Below are positions 1-11,984 of a stretch of DNA of 64,000 bases, piece after piece (position 1 is the stretch's first letter; every line of letters begins with the position of its first letter). Source of the DNA: Epiperipatus broadwayi (Eukaryota > Onychophora > Udeonychophora > Euonychophora > Peripatidae); NCBI GenBank assembly GCA_028023455.1, contig JAQFVV010000027.1:9423845-9487844 (forward strand), in the 5' to 3' direction. The translations under genes were made by a program, and so were the position numbers. The notes beneath the pieces were generated by a model. The model was given only the letters and a program-made list of their open reading frames with translations. It did not search any database and was not told the origin of the DNA.

Positions 1-960
1 CCTTCAGTCCTACTTACTTATTTTTATCTGATAACTCTTGCAACATTTCCTGAAATTCTAAAGTATTATTTGCAAAAATAAACCATCATCTGCAAAATCT
101 AGATGACTTAAATAATTTTTTTTTTTTACTTCCTTAGCTTCCCATTTTAATCCCCAAAATATATTTTATAAGTTCTGGAGATGTGGAAGCATTCTGACAT
201 ATATCTTTCTCAATTATTAATCTTTTTTAGTATTACTGTGTTATCTAATCATTCTTGTATTTTGATAGTCTATTCTTCAAAATATGACAATATTTTCTTG
301 ATTATCCAATACATTAATCTCTGTAGAAATGCTTACAGAATTGAAAACATTTTCATAGATTACATATCCATACATTGAATCTTTTTATAATATCTATCAA
401 TAATTAGATGTGTTTCTTTACACCCTAAACCACTTTTAAATTCAACTTGTTCTTTTGATTAATCAGAATCAAAATTTTCAGAAGACAAGTTGTAATTATC
501 TTGGTAAAGATTTTGTATAAAACTCATAAAAAACTGATAGTTCTGTAATTTGTAGTATTTTTTTTATCACTTTCCTTAAACATCAATAATAGTATTATAT
601 CTAACCATCTGGCACATCTTTATCATATAGACATTCGATATGTAACTTTGCCAACATTTTGTTTATTATTCACCTGCGTCTTATAAGTTATCAATTGTAA
701 TTCCATCATTTCCTGAGCTTTTGCCTTCATAGATTTAACTGTGTGTCTCACTTCATTATTTTATTTTGTTTCTTGTTCTTTATTACTACAGAATTCTTTA
801 TAGAATTCTTCCACATATTTTCATGATGCCATTTCTCTTTTTATTAATAATTTCATCTTTTCTTGTTATTGCGGAAATGATTTTTTCCCAATACCAAGAT
901 GTTGTTTTATACTTTTAAGACTTTTATTTTTTTTCTATACATTTTGAGGTTGTTATATTT
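1..960 (-). pseudogene. RTE-like LINE reverse transcriptase relic
   Basis: Read on the minus strand, several frames together give the palm region of a non-LTR reverse transcriptase in the correct order. Near 640-720 is EGKSSGNDGITIDNL (family form K-GKAPG-DGI). Near 520-560 is NYRTISFL followed by LYKIFTKIITT. Near 140-215 are TSPEL and GLKWEAKEV. Near 70-110 is LSHLDFADDGLFL, which contains the catalytic FADD box. Motifs and spacing fit the RTE/craniofacial-development-protein-2-like clade. Many stops and frameshifts show it is dead. It runs off the left edge. It probably belongs to the same copy as the endonuclease piece at 5270-6235, because the two pieces are complementary parts of one ORF on one strand. 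Confidence 0.75.
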
Positions 961-1084
961 ACCTCGAATTATATATACTAACAGAAACATGTGTAAATAT
1001 GTTTTATATTTACTGATAATACATGAAAACAAATATACAATTGCGTATTTATGATATTTACAATGATTATACACCGCCTGCTAT

Positions 1085-1590
1085 CGTTAGCGAGATGTAG
1101 CTCCTAGTTTTAGTGTGAACTATGGAAGAAGGGATTGCATTTGCCTTTATAAGTTTTCTACCACTTCCAACTATATTGTGACTGCCTCATGAGTAGGTCT
1201 GGTGATATTTCCAGCTGTACTTGACAGCTTGCCTTTGTCAGTATTTGGTTTTAGCAGCTTCCATTCCTGAACGTGGATTTGCTTCACTGCATCAACTATT
1301 TTGTTTAACAGCTATTGTCTGAAGTACATAGAGTTCTGTCTTTCAGCTCTGTGACAATAGTTCTCTGACTCTATTTTCAAAAGATTTGAGATCCCCATCC
1401 CTAAAGGATACATTCAGATTCAATGAGCACCATTGCCTATTGGCTTATCCTTGCCATTGGCTATACATTATCTATTTGTATATGCATTGGTTCAAGGCGA
1501 TAAATGCTTAATCCGATCTAGATAAGTCAGGATCTGGACTAGTCCATTATTTAGAGGCAAGATGAGATATTGAAACGGTTACACCTGTTT
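1085..1590 (-). repeat. family A dispersed repeat, copy 1
   Basis: The reverse complement aligns by eye with 18625-18945 and 53095-53550. Shared blocks are a TAATGGACTA-TCCAG start, a GAGCATT / CAATGAGC segment, an ATAGCCAATGGCAAGGA-like segment, CATTGAATCTGAATG, and a later block about an ACTATTGTC stretch and GGAAGTGGTAG. No coding capacity is visible. It is moderately diverged (roughly three quarters identical by eye) and ends in GC-richer DNA near 1080. Its class (SINE-like, or a piece of a larger element) is unknown. Confidence 0.6.
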
Positions 1591-2260
1591 CACCTATTAT
1601 CAAAGATAATAGTATATATTTGTTGTACTCAGATGGCGTGTATTTCTTAAATTTTAAAAACTTTGCTTATTGCTTATAATATTGCGAGTATGTGCGTATA
1701 TAATCGTCCCATTAATATAAAATTACAATCTCAAATATTTATATACGAGCATAGTCTGTTCGATTTGTTAAAACTGAATAAACATAACTATAATTAAAAT
1801 TTATCTATATCATAGCATAATAAGTTTAAATTTATAATATTACTTATTTTTCAAAATTCTTTCTAAATAATTATTTAAGCCAGTATTCATTTTGAATATT
1901 TCCCAAGTTAGATAATTTTCAATTCTTTTGTTTGCTTAAAATTACAAGCAGAAAGTTTTATCAGTTTTAACATTTCGTTCCAAAAATAAACCTTTCTGGC
2001 CAAAATTTGACCTATTTAAAAAGTATAACCAATTATAATATTCAGTCAGGCATAAATCTATACAAATTGCTTGTGACCATTTATCTTGGAAATATATCTT
2101 TTAAAACCGAAGTCAATTAAAACAATAGAGTCTTTCCAAGTCCAGATTTAGCTATATTTAATATTTTACTAAACTGGATATTTGGTTAAGGGCTAATTCG
2201 AACTGGTCATCTCGTGATGTGGCAGACTCAGAAGTAGGAGGTTACCTGTCAAAAATATAA

Positions 2261-2718
2261 TATAAAAAGGGTCCAAAATAAGCATAAAAAAAAACCTCTC
2301 TCTTCCATCCATCCATCATCATCCGTGTTAATTTTTTTTTGTTGCTGAGAAATTTGTGCTTGCTACCAAATTTTATTTCCGAAGACCAGAGTTAACTAAG
2401 AAAACTGTTCCTGCCGTTTAGACTGCTAAATCTAAAAAAAACCATCATCCAAGCTGCTATAAAATGACCGTTGGCTAGAGGACACAGAGACAGCCGTTTG
2501 CTCTTCCACGAGCGGCTACCGATGAAAGAAGACCTCCACCATGCCCATCACAAGAGAAAGAACCTGTACCTGAGAGACCAGATTGTTCCTGATCAGAGAA
2601 ATGGAGAAAGCTGCCACAGATAAATTCACGAAGTTACATCCAGACTAAAACCTAAGAGAAGCCCAGCCTGACTGAATATAAAGAGAAGCGCAATGAACAA
2701 GGCCTTAAAGACTTTCCG
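2261..2718 (+). promoter_or_regulatory. TATA-like box, GC-richer leader and splice-donor-like end
   Basis: TATAAAAAGG at 2261-2270 is followed by about 430 bp that are clearly less AT-rich than the surroundings, ending at CCG/GTAAAT (2719), which resembles a 5' splice site. No long ORF is present. The same architecture recurs at 62032 and 63094, so it may be a transposon promoter with a non-coding first exon. This is inference from layout only; no transcript evidence can be read from the DNA. Confidence 0.3.
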
Positions 2719-3204
2719 GTAAATCCTTTCTACAAAATATTACATTCCCTAACTAAAACGTATACTAAATGAAAGCTAGCTAAATAAATCACATAATTTA
2801 TAATATTTCTAAATGTTCCACTAAAATGTTTATCGTAAAATGGTTTAAATCTTAGAACACACTCAATTCTTGCTTGATCATTAATAACTTTAAGTAGGCG
2901 TTGATCATTAATAATTTAAATAATCACACACATCTAGTTTCTATAAAACCATACTATAAATTTTTATGTCTAAATTATTATCTTATCGATCATTTTATGC
3001 AATTCTTATATTTTAAGTTCATGTTTATTGATTTATGCTGTGTTTTTATCAGAACGGAGTCTGGTGTGTTAATAAATTATTGGGGGGAGGGGAGTGAGCA
3101 ATTACTTTTATTATATCAATATTGCGATATAAAGAATATAGCTAAGACTCTTTTCTGAATTATATTTGTGCTAGAGTGAATCGAACCAGTTATTTAAAAT
3201 CTTT

Positions 3205-3730
3205 TGATAAACTTATTTTAAAATGTATATTTGCGTATATTATTTAAAACGCATCTTTTCTCAAGTTAATTGAAAATGAAAATGTTTTGTTAGAGTTATT
3301 TAAAAGGTATATTTGCGTATATTATTTAAAACGCATCTTTTTCTCCAGTTAATTGAAAATGAAAATGTTTTGCTAAAGTTATTTAAAAGGTATATTTAGC
3401 GTCTATTATTTAAAACGCATCTTTTCTAAAGTTATATAAAATGAAAATGTTGCTAAAGTTAGTTAAAACGTATATATTGCGTAGGCTATTTAAAACGCAG
3501 ATTTTGCCCAAGTTATTTAAGAATTATATTTGCGTAAATGATTTAAAATATGTATTTTGCCAGTTATCTGAAAAAGTATATTTCACGCAAGCTATTTAAA
3601 ATATAGATTTGCATTCGTTAGTTAAAACCCATTTTTCATTATTAGTAAGGTCTATTTTGACGATTTATTTAAGATGTGTAATTTATTTAAACATCAAAAT
3701 TTGCGTGAGCTATTTTATAACTCACATTTT
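3205..3730. repeat. degenerate tandem array, about 85-bp unit
   Basis: A unit containing TATATTTGCGTATATTATTT, AAACGCATCTTTT and GAAAATGAAAATGTT repeats about three times with high similarity (3225-3460). It then decays into shorter units of about 40 bp that keep the TTATTTAAAA and TTTGCG core to about 3730. The array has no reading frame and lies within the 951-5240 insertion. Confidence 0.75.
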
Positions 3731-4037
3731 ATTATTTAACAATCCGTTTGATATTAGATCTAGTTATACTATATAACTAATGTCCCCAGTTCTATAAGTA
3801 GCTATGCAGAAAACCCTTAAATCAGATTCTCATTATCGCCATCATTTTATCATTTAATAATCTCAGTTATGAACTGACTTGACTGGTGGTAGTAGCACTG
3901 AAGAAGCTAAGATTTTGGCGTAATTAAATTTATTAAATATTAATTTAGCGTTGCGAATGTATTGCTAATTTGCATAAAAATGCATATCTACTTGCTATGT
4001 CTATAATGGCCCATCTCAAGATTGTTCCACGTCCAGG

Positions 4038-4108
4038 CACGCCTCGAAAGTTTAGGCCACTGCGACAGTTCTTCGTATTTCGTCAAGTCACGCCTCGAAA
4101 GTTTAGGC
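4038..4108. repeat. two exact 20-bp direct repeats
   Basis: CACGCCTCGAAAGTTTAGGC occurs at 4038-4057 and again at 4089-4108, 51 bp apart. The sequence is GC-richer than its surroundings. It may be a remnant of a short tandem array or paired binding sites inside the insertion. Confidence 0.8.
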
Positions 4109-4639
4109 AAATGTGACATTTATTCTTATATAACGAAACCAAAGCGTTTCCAAAGGGCTCATAAGCCAATCTTCTGTTCTTAATAAAAAGGCCTCTTCCA
4201 TTGTAGCAAGCAGATCGGTTAGGGAACCGTTTACTAGGTAATAAACCCCATTAAGAATGCATTCGAGCCGCACTTATCTGATAGTATAGTTTCTAACGCA
4301 CTAGAATCTGACGTTCCCCTGCCACCACATCTCAGTTCAGTTTCCCTAGAAAGTGACTTCGGCTTTGATCCGACCTAGAATCTGAGTTAATGCGTTTATC
4401 TGTATAACAATATTATATCACGCAAATATCTATAATATGATTTTGAATATATTTATAATATAATCTTAAACTTAGTCATTATAATATTTTAAACTTGGCA
4501 ACAATGATATAATCTTCAACGTATTAGTAATATCTAGCATTTATCCATCAACTCGATTACTCTAGCTAACTATAACCGATTTCAAACATATAAAACATGG
4601 CATGAATTACAACATGAAAGGTGACATAAGCTTACTAAG

Positions 4640-4860
4640 AGTCTATTGCTTTGTAATATCATTTTATACCCTGAGAAAACATACTCAATGCTTTGTAATA
4701 TTATTTTATAACTTTGAGAATCCACTCAATGCTTTGTACTATTATTTTATACCCTGAGAACACACTGAATGCTTTGTAATAATATTGTTTTATAACTCTG
4801 AGCATGCATTCATTGCTTTGTATTATTATTTATAACCCTGAGAATCCACTCACCTGCGTG
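4640..4860. repeat. minisatellite, about 47-bp unit, five copies
   Basis: Five successive units share the pattern GCTTTGTAATATTATTTTATA, CCCTGAGAA and CACTCAAT, with small indels. The array ends at the CACTCACCTGC boundary near 4856. It is non-coding. Confidence 0.75.
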
Positions 4861-4996
4861 TGAGCTAGCTGTACACAACCTACTATGCTTGAGTATTTAT
4901 TGTTATATTAAATTTATGAAATATAAATTTGTCTCAGTCTCATTACTTGCTCATTATCTTATGAATCACTAGTTAAGGTATATAATAGAATATGTA

Positions 4997-5224
4997 ATAA
5001 GGGGGGAATGTCTCATGTTTTACTGCTTTGCTATTGCTGGAACGTGATCAAAGAGATATCGAGTGTAACCTCAGGCATGTCATTCGCAATGGGTTGACTT
5101 GGAAGCACGAGTGAGAGGGTTGAGGTATGATCAGACGTAGGATATTACTATCCCGACTTGGTCAGCTTTTGGTTCTCTGGCTTGGACTCTCAGTCTGTTG
5201 AGCAAATGTACAAACCTGACCGTT
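4997..5224 (+). mobile_element. possible 3' LTR with polypurine tract
   Basis: AAGGGGGGAA near 5000-5009 looks like a polypurine tract. It is followed directly by a segment that starts TGTCTCATG and ends CCGTTACA (about 215 bp, TG...CA termini), the arrangement expected of the 3' end of an LTR retrotransposon. The segment is GC-richer than its flanks. No matching 5' LTR and no gag-pol coding sequence are visible, so the element would be truncated or strongly decayed. Confidence 0.35.
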
Positions 5225-5269
5225 ACAATATAACATTGGTCAATTCATAATTATATTTTTATATCATTA

Positions 5270-6235
5270 TTAATTCTTTTTCCTAACATTTTACAAACTC
5301 TAGATGTCATTTGTTTTTCATATATTCTTTTGTTCCAATAGAAATTAATTGGTAAATTGTTGCTTTTTGTACCAGCTATTTTTTTTTTTTGTAGTTCTTA
5401 ATAGTGTCTCTTCTTGTGTTATTGATCTTAGTCCAATCTGAATGATTTTCAAAGTCTGTCAATATTTTAAAAACGATTTTCAAGTTTTAATTTAAATTTA
5501 TTGGAGTGTTTCTGAAGATTATGAATATCAACTTTAATATTGACTAAGATCTCGTTAATCAATGATCACTTTCTATATTTAATTTATTAAGAACATTGCA
5601 GTCTTGAAAAACCTACTTTCTTTTAGTCAAAATATAATCTAATTTTGCTTACCTTCATTTGGATGCTTCCATATTCATTTCCGTTTAGCATTTTTCTCAA
5701 AGAAAGAATTCATAATATAGTTTTTTTCCCCCCTACAAACTCCACAAGTCTATGTCCTCTCTCATTTCTATCACCATAATTAAATTTACCTACAACACAT
5801 TTATCTTTCAATTGATTACCAATACCAACATTAAAGTCTCCCATGATAATTTTACAGTGCTGTTTATTCTGATCAAAATCCTTTTGTACATTCATATAAA
5901 AATCCTCTACTTCATCACAATGAGTACCTGTTGGGGCATACATCTAAATTATCTGCATTTCTAAATTGAATAACCAATCTTGCCATTCTATCTGATACAC
6001 CATCAATCTCCACAATGTTGTTTTTCCAATTTTTATTTACAATTAATCTTACCCTACTTGGGCTTTCATTATTTGTGGTGTAGTGCCTGTCAACTTTTTA
6101 AACCAATTGTCTCTTCAGCTTTTCTTTTAACATCATAAAAGCCAATGATGTCCCATTGAATATTAGACAGTTCTTCCAATTCTCACCATCTTTCTTCACT
6201 TGAAAGTGATCTGCAATTGTAAATAGCTAAATAAT
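5270..6235 (-). pseudogene. RTE-like LINE endonuclease relic
   Basis: The minus strand reads as an APE-type endonuclease followed by the linker towards reverse transcriptase. Motifs in order: IQWDIIGFYDVKRKAEE near 6110-6160; NNIVEIDGVSDRMARL near 5970-6020; MYAPTGTHCDEVEDFY (5943 downwards); IIMGDFNVGIGN, the conserved GDFN block, near 5820-5850; RNERGHRLVEF near 5740-5770; NSFFEKNAKRK and WKHPNEGKQN near 5650-5710; CNVLNKLNIESDH (family form VLSKV-IGSDHRLV) near 5560-5600. At least two frameshifts and several stops are present. It is the natural 5' partner of the reverse transcriptase relic at 1-960. Confidence 0.8.
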
Positions 6236-7839
6236 AGATTATCTTCAAATGAGCACTTCAATCTGCAATTAGGGGATTCTTTCCCCTCCACCTTTGACCA
6301 CCAACTGTTACCATGACTGAAAATTTAACAGTATCCTGGAGATAGTTTTGCTTGATTGTAAATATCGATTTTAAAAAAACTTGATATTATTCACACACAT
6401 ATTCATATTGCCTTTAAAAACTCAAATGATATTTAAGTCAAAAATTATCAGCTATTTGAGAAGAAAACCATGGTATTTCTTGATTTTAAAGTCAGAGGCC
6501 AAAAAACAGTTAACTTACTATGCTGGTAAACAGTCCATCCATGTTCATTTAAACTGTGAATTATTTGTACTAATAGTTATAATAAAAAGAAAGTATGAAC
6601 TGGACATTAGGAATTAAAGATGAATCGAAGTATCTTTCAGTCAGCAAACTACTTTCTATAGTCAATAATTAGATATGTTTATGTTTAAATAATCAGATAA
6701 TCCAGTATTAAATTAAAAAAAGAAATATTAAATTTATCTCTACAAGATAATTTTATAATTGAGATGATTGAGGACAGAAGTATATAAAAAGGTCATATTG
6801 GGAATAGTTCTAGTGGTGAACTCGACAATAGCAAAATGATCTAAAAATCAATTTAATAGTAGATGAATGACCAAAGTCAAGCATTAGCAAAAATGGGGAA
6901 ACCATCTTAAAAGCAGAGAAAAGATAGATGAAGAAATGACAGAATTTTATTAATCAAGATGGGCAAAAAGTCTCAGAAAAATGTGGCAACTGATGAATCA
7001 AAAAATATTGAAAAGAGTAAAGGTTCTAAAAAGTGATGGAAACGCCATAGAAAAATATCTTAAAACTGAAGTGAATATTGTAAAATAATCCAAAACTAAT
7101 GAAATAATTAAGAAGATACTGTGATGACTGAAGAAGATTTTATATTTGTTGTAAAGATTGGAAATAGAAATTAAAATTGATCTGAAGAGAGGTTTTTTTG
7201 TAAAACTGAGATTATAGCTGTGAAAGAACTTCACACTGGTGTAGAGACTAGAAATTTAAAATAAATGCAGAGGCTATCAAAATATGATGTTGGTTTCTAG
7301 TAGATACATTAGATGAAAAATATGGTACAAAAATTGACATCATGGTTACTACTCGGGTTTTTTTTTCACAAATAATGCTTCAGACAATTTGCAAACAAAC
7401 ATTAAAATGAATTAAAGTTGATCTCTTTTTTATCCTAAGAAGAGGGAAATGTGACATTCTGGTCAATGATATTGACTAATTTAAATTTTCTTATAAAAGT
7501 AACAAATTGATGATGTAGCAAAAGTTGGGTGTTGTTTGCAAGTATATTTAAATGATTCCTTAGAAAGCTTGTTTGTGAATTTTCTTATTAACATATTCGA
7601 ACTTATTTGTTCTGTGAATAGGTTTATAGTCTTGGTGATACATATTTGATAAGTCATAAAATTATTTACATTTCATTAAAATCATTAGAACTGTTTAATT
7701 CAATAAATTATATATATAAACCAGTGTGTAGTGTTAATAAAATATTTTTGTTTGTTGATGATTGGAACAGGTGCCATATTGAATATTTTTTCATTTGGTT
7801 GAAGTGTTTCTTAACTTTACATAATATGCAATGGTATTT
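6236..7839. other. no gene identified; AT-rich
   Basis: Apart from a TATATAAAAAGG sequence near 6782-6793 and a short plus-strand reading MGKKSQKNVATDESKN near 6958-7005, which is soon broken by stops, I see nothing recognisable. A stretch near 7200-7350 reads partly open but does not resemble a family I know. It may be a decayed transposon ORF. Confidence 0.4.
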
Positions 7840-8599
7840 GTTGATTAGACACACATGCCACGTGATGGTGCGATTTATGCGCTAAAACACACAAAAACGC
7901 CATTTACATGGCCTAACGTATTTTTGCAGCCATGTGTTACATGTATACAACAGTTCTGTTGTACTACACATTGCAGGCTGCATTGTCACGTCGCAGTAAA
8001 TTATTTCAGCGAATTCGCACACTTCACACTTTTTTATGGTGTCGTGTGAGGGTGTGTGTCTTACAATTATGTATAAATCATTAATTGTAAATAAAGTTTT
8101 TTTTTTTTTTTATTGAAATCACACGATTTGACCAAGCAATAATTATCGGAGGGTTTACACACTTCTGTAATCAAGTTTTAAAGTGCAAAAGCTTGTCAAA
8201 GAGTATGTCTGAGCGAAACCAAAAAAAAAAGCTTACTAACTTTAGGATTTATTTTTTAAACAAAAATAGGAAACTAAAAATACAATTGTAATAAGCGTAC
8301 TAAGTTTTACATTTAAAAAAAAAAAAAAAACCCCATAAGTTGTAAATTTGTTGATATTAATAAAAATAATAAAAACTGACCTTTAAAAACTACAAATTGT
8401 GTGTTTGATTTTTTTTGTGTGTTTTAAATTTTTTGAGGTTAATAAAAACAAATATTGAAAAAGTACAAATTCTGTGTTTGTTTGTTTTTTTTATAAGAAA
8501 AAAAAAGAAATGCAAAAAAACGTACGGCCTGGGAACGTTCATATTTTATAGTTTTTGCGTAGCAACAACGCCATCACGCAGCAAGTGTGTCTAATCAAC
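7840..8599. mobile_element. DNA transposon with about 30-bp terminal inverted repeats
   Basis: The left end GTTGATTAGACACAC (7840 on) is matched in inverted orientation by GTGTGTCTAATCAAC (ending 8599). The similarity continues inward through CACGTGATGG / CCATCACG to about 30 bp with a few mismatches. The 760-bp interior is non-coding and includes several homopolymer A or T runs. The flanks TATTT and TATTA may be an imperfect target duplication. This fits a non-autonomous DNA transposon of unassigned superfamily. Confidence 0.65.
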
Positions 8600-9550
8600 T
8601 ATTACCTATACAATTAAAATATATGTTCCATATGGCTAACATGCCATAAAAATGTAATTATCATAAAATAAAAATTAAACACTTTTGAGTTTATTCATTG
8701 GATTAACATATAAATTTTAAAATAAAAGTTTTGTCTATAAAAATCTTGATAAAAATTTGATTAAAATGATATATATTAATAATTATCCATCAGTTTTTTT
8801 GCCACTTGTAAAATAGTTAATTTCTCTAAGTACATTTTTAATTTTAGACTGATCAGTGAAAAGTAAGTTTAGGGAGGATCGTTTTTTTTGACAAATAAAT
8901 GACAAAATCATATAATAATTTATTTCAAATATTTATATAATAATAGTATTGCTAAATTATGGGAATACAAATATATAATACATGTACTAAAATACTAAAT
9001 ATCTTATGGCCGTCATTCTTTTTTATGCTTACACAAGCTGTTTATACAGAGGCAAAACTCTCCGTGCACATTTCAAATGTTAAGTAAAGTCTTATTCCAT
9101 ATGTTAATTTTGTTAACTGTAGTGTTTGTAAAAATGGCAGACATTTTTGTGCACTCCAGAAAAACTAGAATTTATTCGTAAGGCTGTTTTTAGATCGCGC
9201 TCTGATAGCTGAGGAATTTAATTAGTGCATTGACATAATGGCGATCGACAATTCCTAGAGGTATTTGCTAATTACAAATGCTTCTAGATAAGAGACGTTA
9301 CCTTATTGGTCATTGCATTGATTGAGATCGTTGCAGTTGTCAGAGAGTGAATAGAAGACGGTGTAACATCTAGCAGGAATTAGAGGACAACTCCAGTAGA
9401 GAGCAGTCACGCAGTAGTGAGTAGCGAGCAGTATTGGAGAGACGTCTGTTTAACATCAGCAAAGATATCTCGTGTCAGTGCTGGCGGTAAATGACTAGCA
9501 CACCCAGTGAAAATGTAGTTCACTGGTATAGCTGAAAGACACCGCAGCAG
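8600..9550. other. no gene; GC-richer second half
   Basis: 8600-9180 is ordinary AT-rich DNA. From about 9180 to 9550 the composition becomes more balanced, with AG-rich motifs (GAGCAGT, GTAGCGAGCAG) that lead into the minisatellite. No reading frame, tRNA or promoter is recognised. Confidence 0.4.
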
Positions 9551-9735
9551 AGAAGAGCATTAGTTGTAAGAAGAGCATTAGTTGCAAGAAGAGCATTAGT
9601 TGCAAGAAGAGCATTAGTTGCAAGAAGAGCATTAGTTGCAAGAAGAGCATTAGTTGCAAGAAGAGCATTAGTTGCAGAGAAGGGCATTAGTTGCAGAGAA
9701 GGGCATTCGTTGCAGAGCAAGGCATTCGTTGGAGA
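9551..9735. repeat. 18-bp minisatellite, about 10 copies
   Basis: The unit AGAAGAGCATTAGTTGCA repeats with almost no change from 9551 to about 9675. It then continues as 19-bp variants with GGGCATTAG / GGGCATTCG to 9735. Because 18 is divisible by three, the minus strand stays open and would read a repeated NALLAT hexapeptide, but nothing else supports a protein there. Confidence 0.9.
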
Positions 9736-9839
9736 GCTTCGTTAAGAAAGAACAGCGTGGGAATTGTATAACGTTATTTGCTGACTACACAGTATGACTT
9801 GCAGTTATAACCTTGGCACAGTCATAAGTGCGGATATTA

Positions 9840-10800
9840 CATTAACTGTAGCTGAATGCACCTATTGTTGATGAAGCCAGATTTATAGCACTTGTGGGAT
9901 AGCTGGGTATGTTGTAGCATTTAAATATACAATGCTAATTTATTTAAATTAGTAATTTAAATATTCCATTTATTGGAGAGTTGAACGCTATTCCATTTTA
10001 TTAATGTTTCTGGTTGTTATTAGCAATAAACCACGTCTCTTTCACTTTACATTTTCCATTGTTTCGCTCCATGCAAACAATTTTAACATTTATTGGATTG
10101 AAAATGTGATCACATTTCTGCTCATGCTCCAAGAAAATGGATTTATATTCCAAGATAGTTTTAGCTCACAAAAATAGTGGTTGCCCTAGACTCCCCATAG
10201 TTTACAGATTTGCAATTGATGTTGTTGCACTCGATTTTATACACGATCTGAGGTATTTGATCCTGGGATATTTTGTCTTTGGTATTATTTAGTAGTCTGT
10301 ACAAGTTAGTGGAACGTTGTATTATATGCAGTAGCGCAGACAATACCAAAGACAATATATCTTAGAATCAAGTACTTCAGATCGTGTATAAAATTGAGTT
10401 CAGTAATACTGCTTAGTATTGGGAGTCTAAGACAAATATAGCAACCAGTCTTCTAACACAAATATAAGTGAGCTAAAAATAACTCTGAATATAAATCAGT
10501 TTTCTTGGAGCACAATCTGGCTACATTTTCGATTCAATAAATATTAAAATTGTTTACATGGAGCAAGACGATAGAAAATGTAAAGTGAAAGAGGCATGGT
10601 ATACTGCTAATAATAACCAGGCCATTAATAAAAAAGAGAATAGTGTCCAACTCTCCAACAAATGGATTATTTAAATTACTAATTTAAAAAAATTATTGCT
10701 GTACATTTAAATGCTATAATATGCTCAGTTACCCATGAGAGCTATGAATTTAGCTTTGTCCAGCTGAAAGCACCCTCAGCTAAATAACAAAATTAACACA
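9840..10800. mobile_element. family J long palindrome, copy 1
   Basis: The left arm (about 9840-10292) and right arm (about 10340-10800) are inverted copies over some 450 bp with a spacer of about 48 bp. The inner arms pair as TTTTATACACGATCTGA with TCAGATCGTGTATAAAA. Mid-arm, CTTTCACTTTACATTTTC pairs with GAAAATGTAAAGTGAAAG. The outer part carries ATTTAAATATTCCATTT, which is shared with the palindrome at 15330-16225, so these are two copies of one family. Non-coding. Confidence 0.8.
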
Positions 10801-11984
10801 AGGAATAAGCATTTACTTAGCTAACATTCCAAACAGTTAAGCAAACCAATTATAAATAGGCTAAGGAAAAGGGAATAACTTGAATATAACAAACTTATAA
10901 TTTTTTTATCTGTAACAAAAAAAAATATTTTCAATAATTTATAGAGAAATTTTATTATAGCGTAATTTTAACATTAAAAAATGTGATAATTAATATCTGT
11001 TAAAATATCATAAGAATACCTATTTATTAATTTCTTCTAAATTGTTGAGTTTATATAAATTGTTTGTAGTTTCTTTCTTTTTTTTTTATAAAAAATATTT
11101 TTTAGAATGTGGTTGTTTTATAAAAAAATGTACGACTTTTCAGCTTATGGTTCTGTTATCTTGACAGGAAATAAATTCTCTATTAAATGATGTGCCATTA
11201 TGTAGCTCAGACCATTTTTTCCCTCTCCATTTAGAGAAAGATGACCCATAATTAAATTGATGTGTTTTATACAAATGTTAAAAAGCAATTATATTCTCCA
11301 TTTAATATTTTTTCTATATATGGATGTATAACTTATTGAACTTGTTTCATAGACTGAGTTATTGCTTATACTGATTTAATCTATAGCTGGTTGTAAATAA
11401 TCTATAAGTACGCACATGTTTATAGATTATTCACTATTGTTGTATCTAATTGGGAGATAATACCCAGAAAATAAAATTTCTTTTTTTCTATGGCTTTGGA
11501 AATTGTTAAAATAATAGTTTTGCTATACATATATGTTTGCTCAACCATAATGCCATTTTGATATTATTTTTTAAGATAGTAGGTGTATGTAGTAGATTAC
11601 CCAATAGGATTAAACATCATCATTATTTGGTCATCAGCCAGTTCTTTTTTATTCCGTTACAGTTTTGATGCACCAATGTATGTGATCCTATATATATGTA
11701 GTCATGACATTATAACATCATTCCATTACAATAAATATGTGTATCTTATCAAACATCTGGAAATTGATTGTTAGAAGGCCAGCGGTGTAAGTTATACAAA
11801 ATTTTTGCATAAATCAAATCCAACATTACTATAAATATACTAGAATGATTTGTGCTAAAGTAAAGAATAAATTTTCTTCAAGTTTTTATAGTAACATCTA
11901 TTTTCACCCCTTTGCAGCAATAATAGATCCCAGGTAGTAATGATTAACAAAGTAACAGATAAATGATTCCTGTTAAAGAAAAAG
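10801..11984. other. AT-rich DNA, nothing recognised
   Basis: No conserved coding motif, clear repeat or RNA gene was found. Short open stretches here have no family resemblance. Confidence 0.4.

Larger units (their letters stand above)
951..5240. mobile_element. 4.3 kb insertion splitting an RTE-like LINE
   Basis: The LINE endonuclease/linker reading stops near 5270 and the reverse transcriptase reading resumes near 955, both on the minus strand, so the 4.3 kb between them is best explained as inserted DNA. It starts near TGTTATATT (951-959) and ends near AATATAACA (5224-5232), which are inverted copies of each other. Inside are a family A repeat, a TATA-like leader, two tandem-repeat tracts and an LTR-like end. 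I find no coding sequence in it. Exact boundaries and the class of the whole insertion are uncertain, and it may be composite. Confidence 0.45.

Noticed and set aside
9520-9720. Minus-strand NALLAT-repeat protein
   Set aside because: It is a by-product of the 18-bp minisatellite; there is no sequence outside the repeat to support a gene.
9551-9735. CRISPR array
   Set aside because: The units are contiguous without spacers, and the DNA is eukaryotic.
10161-10355. 64-codon minus-strand frame
   Set aside because: It lies across the centre of the family J palindrome; no coding signal.
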